Assembly (NCBI RefSeq): GCF_030272615.1
Contig: NC_081409.1
Span: 914,127,840 to 914,191,839 of the forward strand
Source: Cryptomeria japonica
Lineage: Eukaryota > Streptophyta > Pinopsida > Cupressales > Cupressaceae
Length of the DNA stretch: 64,000 nucleotides
Reading direction: 5' to 3'
The notes beneath the pieces are model-generated. The model worked only from the letters and a program-made list of their open reading frames with translations, ran no database searches and was not told the origin of the DNA. Both the position numbers and the translations under genes were made by a program. Of the stretch, positions 58,726 to 64,000 are shown piece after piece. Each line of letters begins with the position of its first letter. The first letter of the stretch is position 1.

Positions 58726-61700
58726 TCAGTTGCCTAGGTTATCCAGCCTAATTAACCCCCTCACTTCATCATTCAATTTTTCCCCTGTTCGCCAAATTAA
58801 TTTTTCATGGGCTTTAACTCCTAGGTTGGCAAAGTGTTCCACCACCTTATTATTTTCCCTATAAGTGTGGGAAATTTGACATTCTTCAAAAGAGTTAATA
58901 ATTGAATGAGATAAGTTTATCCAATTAACTATATTCCAAGATATATTGACTTCTTTTTTGAGACATTAGATAATATTTTTAGAGTCCTATTCAATCCATA
59001 CCTTTGTACAATTTATATGTTTGACAATCAGAAGGGCTTGATAGGCTCCCATGGCTTCGACAATGTGGTTAGTCTGGGTACCCAAGGGGAGTGCCACAAC
59101 CAAGATACATACACCATTACTATCCCTAATCACTCCCCCACACCCAACAGGACCCGAATTACCCTTCGCCACCCCATCAAAATTAATATTAACCCATCAG
59201 GCACAAGGCAATAAGTCCCATTCAGGGGTTTTCTTATCGACTTGAAAACTTTGGAGATATCCAATTGAATTTTCCAATCATTTGCAACCTTGTAATCATA
59301 GTTAGTGCAACTTTGAGTCTCTTTTCTCAATTGGGCACAATTAAGGCAATTAAATTTTTCCTTAACAACCTTTTGAATTTTATGGAAAATGACCTTAGCT
59401 GATAGTGCAGAGTCTCTGAATATCCTATTGTTCCTCTCTTTCCATTTACCCCAAACTAGATGCGAAAGAGAATAGGACCAAAGTCTTTTGATAACTTGAT
59501 TGTTACTAGGAGCTCTCCATTGAATAAACAGATTCAACATAGTAGATGGAAAGACCCAGAAAAAATCCCATAGTTGAATCATTCTCCCCCAAATTTCCTG
59601 AGAAAAGGGGCATTTAATAAAGAGATGGGGGAGATATTCATCATCAACCATACAAAGGATGCAAATATTTGGAAGATGAAATCCCCTCTTACATAAGTTG
59701 TCTGTAGTCAGAATTTTGTTTTGGAGGAGAATCTCGGAAAAGATATTAACCTTAGGGCTAAGGTTATTGATCGAGGCCTTAGCCCAAACAGGGATAGAAG
59801 AGCTCTGATTCTAAGACATAATAGAAAAGGTAGAAGAAACCAAATACTTACAATAAGGATCAACTTTGAACCACACCATCAAATCATCTGACTAGTCCAC
59901 ACAGGCCGAATTCAGGAGGATTTTGTAGAGGGAATAACTCCAGACTAATCTAAACCAGATTAACCCAACAACCATTCCTCCAATAATCTTCTACCAAGTG
60001 AACAAATCTTCTAGTCCATTCTTTCCTACATGGATTGAATGAAGAGTTGAGATATAGAGGCTCATTTTCAATCCAAGAGTCCTCTTAGAAAAGGATGCTA
60101 GAACCATTACCCACTTTCCAACCAACACCTTTTATAGCAAAGCTTCTAACCTTAATGATATTGTTCCAAAGATAGGATCCACAAGGTAAACAATCAGAGG
60201 TGATGAATTCTTTGAAAGAGGTAAATTGACTTAAGTATTTACTGTGTAATATAGAATTTCATTCCATTCTCTTAGAATATATCCTCCACACCTGCTTCGC
60301 CAAAAGCACCTCATTAAAAGATCTGATGTCCCTCAAACCAACCCCTCCTAATTTCTTAGGCTTACACACCTCATTCCAAACAATTAGTGTAATTATCTTT
60401 TTATCCTCTAGTCCTTACCATAGGAACCTCTTTTGAATACTATCAGTTATATCTACATATTTAGTAGGGATTCTGAAGAGACTTAGGGCATAAACTCGAA
60501 GGTTCTGCAAGGTTTCCCTAAACAATTGAATTTTTCCAGCTTGATTGAGGATAGCACCTTTCTAGCCAGCCAACTTTTTATTGAATCTCTCCACCAAGGA
60601 TATTCAAAAAGAATCTGGCAGTAAAGTTCCTAAAGGAAGCCCCAAGTAAATCGAAGGAAAGTCTCCAATAGCGCACCCCAATATATTAGCAATTATTTGT
60701 TTCCTTTCAACAAGAGTATTGAGAAAGAAGAGAGAACATTTACCTATGTTTATGAACTATCCTGAAGCTTCTTCATAATTAACAAGGACATTTTTGAAGG
60801 TTCTAGCCTCTCCAATAGCAGAAGTTCCCATCAAAATAGTATCATCAACAAACTATTGATGTGAATAGATAGTAGAATCATAAGAAGGGAAGAGCCCCTT
60901 TAAGCTACCATCTGTAACCATCTTTTGTAAATACCTTCCAAGGATTTCCACCATAATCATGGTAAGGACAGGGGATATGGGGTCCCCCGGTCTGATACCC
61001 CTAGAAGACTAGAAAAAGTGAGAAGGCGATCCATTAACCAAAATAGAGGTGTTGGTTGTAGAAATTAGTTGCCAGATGAGCTCCTGAACCTTCTTTCCAA
61101 AGTCAAAAGTTGCCAAGACCTTGAGAATAAAATCCTAGTCCATCTTATTATAAGCTTTAGACAAATACAACTTTAGAAGGAAGCCCTGTCTCTTAGATTT
61201 AACCAGAGAATGAATATTTGTGTGCAATATTACAATCGAATCTAGAATTTGTCTACCTTGGACAAATCTAGTTTGTTGAGAAGAGATGAGAAGAGGAAGA
61301 ACAATCAACAATATGGAGGTGAGCACTTTGGAAATGATCTTGTAAAATGAATTACAAAGACTGATGGGATGAAAAGCATCAAAGGAATCAGCTCCAGGAA
61401 CTTTGGGTATAAGAATAATGAAAGTAGAATTGATCTCCTTAAGGATCCTTCTAGCTCCAAAAAACTCCTTCACACCATTACAAATATCTTCAGCAACAAT
61501 GTCCCAAAATATGTGAAAGAAAAACATTGGGAAACCGTCAGGGCCAGGGGCCTTATTACCTTCAAAGGAAAAAAAAGTTTTTTTAATCTCTTGACTAGAA
61601 GGAATAGCCAATAGAATTTTATTCTGCTCTTCATTAAGAATACCTGGAATAGCATCAATTAGACACTATTGAGCCTCTAGTCTCAGTCTCATATACATAG

Positions 61701-61760
61701 ATAAAAGTTCACTAAAATGTTGGACCACCTCACAACTTATATCTATTGACAATTGACACT
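58726..61760 (-). pseudogene. LINE (L1-type) polymerase with RNase H, decayed
   Basis: Minus strand. The RT begins near 61760 (EVVQHFSELL), then NKAPGPDGFPMFFF, FIILIPKV, HPISLCNSFYKIISK and LSKAYNKMDW. GIRPGDPISPV and the catalytic FVDD (60852-60841) follow. A zinc-binding zf-RVT part (CILCMVDDEYLPHLFIKCPF) lies near 59690-59600, and an RNase H domain (NFDGVAKGNSGPVGCGG, then VEAMGAYQAL) runs from 59200 to the TGA at 58728-58726. Stops and shifts are abundant. The endonuclease and ORF1 are missing, replaced upstream by element H. The RNase H tail is known from plant L1 relatives. Confidence 0.85.
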
Positions 61761-61781
61761 CAATTGGTTGGTTTCAATATG

Positions 61782-62654
61782 TTGTCATTGATGGCAACAT
61801 GGCAACATGTTCTAGCTTCATATTTTGGTTTTGTTGTGTACCAACAGACACTTCACTGGCACTAGAACCGGCACCGTCAGGTTGGAAGGATTTCTTTGGT
61901 TACCTGCAATGCAGGCTGACATGGTTTATAGTCAGGTTATTGATATTAGAGGCCGACATCATTTGGGAGATCCAGTATTGGCAATTGTTTTTTATATTCA
62001 CGTGTTTATGTTATTGAGTCGACATGTATAGTCATATTGTAATTATCTTTGTAAGCCAACATAAGGCATGATGAATTGTAAAGGGTATATAGGTTAGTTG
62101 GTTAGATCATTTTGTAATAGGTAAGATGGAATATGGAGGAATAGGAAAATGTGATAATGTTTTGTAATGTGAAGTTTATGTAAGGGGTATTCCTATAAGG
62201 GTTTAGGGTTTCAGACTGGAACACATAGAGCTTAACCGAAATTGTATTCAGGCATAGAAGATGTTATCATTGCAGTTCAATAATTTCTCTGGATTGTAGT
62301 CTAGATTTGTATGTAGTTAGTGAGGCTCCTTTTGTGATTGAGCAGTGTGCTCTAGGCTATAAGCCTTCCTGCAAGTGTAGGCCCCTATATTTTGTAATAT
62401 ATATTTATATGGCCAGTGGATTGATATTGTGGGTCACAAATCCCACCATGTTTTTTCCTCTTTGAGTTTTTCCACGTATAATTCTATGTGTTATGATATT
62501 CACTTGTGTGATCGGCTTATTGGTTGATTTACTTCTTTCAATTCTATATGTATTGGTATACCGGTTGGTGAATGCATGTTTTAATAAGGTTAAAATTGAT
62601 CATTCCGATAGAACATTAATTCACCCCCCCTCTCAGTGTTCTTGGATTCCAACA
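61782..62654 (+). repeat. 5' LTR of H
   Basis: 873 bases ending CTTGGATTCCAACA. It contains TATATAGG at 62086-62093, a CCACCATGTTTTTTCC stretch with TTTTTCCACG, and ATTCACCCCCCCTCTCAG near its end. Confidence 0.75.
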
Positions 62655-62656
62655 AT

Positions 62657-62668
62657 TGGTATCAGAGC
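62657..62668 (+). other. Primer-binding site of H (initiator tRNA-Met)
   Basis: TGGTATCAGAGC, perfect, two bases after the LTR. Confidence 0.92.
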
Positions 62669-62722
62669 CGTGTGCCTCGAAGAAAGTTTAATAGCTCGAG
62701 GAAGATCATGAATCCATAATCC

Positions 62723-63042
62723 ATGGATATGAGTTTGGAGAAGCAACTTGAGGTGGAACTTGAAGATTATGATGCTGAAAGGTTGAAGAACTTGAAGTTA
62801 CAAGATGAATTGAATTTTGCTCAGGAATTCATTCTTGTCCTATAGGAGAGACTGCCATTTGTTCAGGCTAGGAGGAAGGAAATTTTGTAGAACAAGGATA
62901 ATGAAGAAAAAGATGCACTTAATGAGAGATGTCTGAAGCTGAGGCAAGAGAACATGGTTATGAGGAATGAAATGTAAGCTATAACTATGAGGATGTCTAT
63001 AGAGATTGAGGACCAGAATAAAAAGGAAGAAACTCTTGCTAT
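62723..63042 (+). pseudogene. Gag N-terminus of H, coiled coil, cut by I
   Basis: From ATG 62723 (MDMSLEKQLEVELEDYDAER) a Glu/Lys/Leu-rich, heptad-like stretch runs to the edge of LTR I. In-frame stops include TAG after FAQEFILVL and further TAG/TAA codons. It resembles the coiled-coil start of E's Gag (EEL, DMQRQMQ) in composition. No capsid domain or zinc knuckle is reached before truncation. Confidence 0.55.
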
Positions 63043-64000
63043 TGTTAGACAGTTCAAATAACCAGAAGACAACTGAGAGGGGGGGTGAATAAGTTATCAC
63101 AAATTACCAGAACATTTAGCAATTAAAACTTTAATACCAGAACCCAAAACATTAATACCAGAATGCTTAAACCAAATAACAGAATAGCAGTTAAACCAAT
63201 TAAGCATAAACAATAATCAAAGAATAAATACCATCCACATGAAACCAATATTTATACGTGAAAAACCCAGTAAAGGGAAAAACCATGGTGGGAAGCCTAC
63301 CCACAGTCAAATAATACTTATGCAATAAGTATGTGAATTACACTTGAGGAGCCTACACTTGTAGGAAGGCCAATAGCCTAGAGCGCACTGCTGATCACAA
63401 AAGGAGTCTCACTGACTACATAGAAATCCAGACTAAAATCCGAAAGAATGAATGAACTGCAAAGTAGCATCTCCTATGCTTGAGTACAGTTTCGGTTAAG
63501 TTCAATACCGGAGGACTAAATCCTCTTACATAAACCCAATTCGATCTCCAATGATCGACCAAATCCTCTACCTGAATGATATTACATTATTTGCACATTA
63601 CATATCCACATCTCATTCAATGACCATGATCTACAATGAGATCTTACATCATATATATACAAACCCTCTACCATAATCAATCAGGTCAACCACTAGACAA
63701 TAAACCAATTACATAATTACAAAACATGTCGGCCTTAGAGAAAACAAATAATATCCAACTCATAAGACATCCCAGAAACACATCGAGAGGTCCAATCCAC
63801 ACGTTACATTAAGTCAGTCCATAACCTAGATCAATTGGAACCCAATATAGGTCCACACGCTAAAGAAATGACCCCAATCTACCAAGTCTCAAACATGATC
63901 ACCATCAGCATCCTGAATCCATACCAGATTTTGTACTAACACCACTTGTGCAATTCATCAAAGATCTTCATCAAAGCTCTACCGGTGAAACCCTCGCCAA
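63043..64000 (-). repeat. LTR I, copia-type, continues past the window
   Basis: The plus strand starts TGTTAGACAG, so on the minus strand the LTR ends CTGTCTAACA. Shared with H in reverse complement are the GAGAGGGGGGGTGAAT segment (63075-63090), CGTGAAAAACCC with AAACCATGGTGGGA, the AGCCTAGAGCGCACTGCTGATCAC segment and a TATATATA box near 63650. It is the same LTR family as H, inserted in H's gag in opposite orientation. The far edge is outside. Confidence 0.75.

Larger units (their letters stand above)
61782..63042 (+). mobile_element. Element H: 5' end of a copia element, truncated
   Basis: 5' LTR (61782-62654), primer site and gag start, then cut by LTR I at 63043. The left flank is LINE sequence, so H inserted in the LINE. 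The exact left edge is set by the TGTTGTCATTG start and is uncertain by about 20 bases, since no partner LTR or target copy is in view. Confidence 0.75.

Overview
The window looks like repeat-dense intergenic DNA from a large plant nuclear genome. Every coding stretch I recognise belongs to a transposable element. The evidence is Ty3/gypsy elements with a plant Tat-type second RNase H, Ty1/copia-type LTRs with an initiator-tRNA-Met primer site, and a plant L1-type LINE with an RNase H tail. Low GC, long LTRs (up to 2 kb) and deep nesting suggest a giant-genome plant such as a gymnosperm; that is inference, and the species cannot be read from the window. I see no host protein gene, tRNA, rRNA or CRISPR array.

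Layout. (1) 1-793 is the internal start of a minus-strand copia-like element, J. Its LTR runs 793-1334 and resumes at 17740-17786. (2) A complete 16.4-kb Tat-lineage gypsy element, A (minus, 1335-17734, duplicated target ATAAA), sits inside that LTR. It reads gag, protease, linker, RT, two RNase H domains and integrase in a single frame broken by seven in-frame TAG/TGA codons. (3) 17787-21034 is old flanking DNA with an (AT)n tract, two short unknown reading frames and the 3' part of element G. (4) 21040-57421 is an old gypsy element, C (plus, target CCTTA). It was split by three later insertions: B (21082-28995, plus, target TTATC) in its 5' LTR, D (35498-45680, minus, target GTTC) after its protease, and E (46304-54446, plus, target CATCT) in its distal part. 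A solo copia LTR, F (30372-31506, target GTGAG), lies in its leader. (5) 57427-58466 is the 5' part of G's reading frame, which C cut in two. (6) 58726-61760 is a decayed LINE polymerase (minus). (7) 61782-63042 is the 5' LTR and gag start of a copia element, H (plus). Its gag is cut by a related LTR in the opposite orientation, I (63043 to the window end).

How the parts relate. A, B, C and D are variants of one gypsy group. A, B and D have a primer site that fits plant tRNA-Trp, A, C and D share the same polypurine tract, and several carry similar leader and T-rich repeats. A has all the domains. B keeps only gag, a degenerate protease and linker. C keeps gag, protease and an integrase tail. 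D keeps almost no coding sequence. B and D would have needed enzymes from an A-like relative. E, F, H, I and J are copia-type. E lacks a polymerase but has a multi-knuckle gag and a long second frame whose N-terminal domain resembles that of G.

The points most worth following are the stop-punctuated yet recently inserted element A, the shared unknown domain in E and G, and the 5' LTR of D that was overwritten by sequence from inside the same element.
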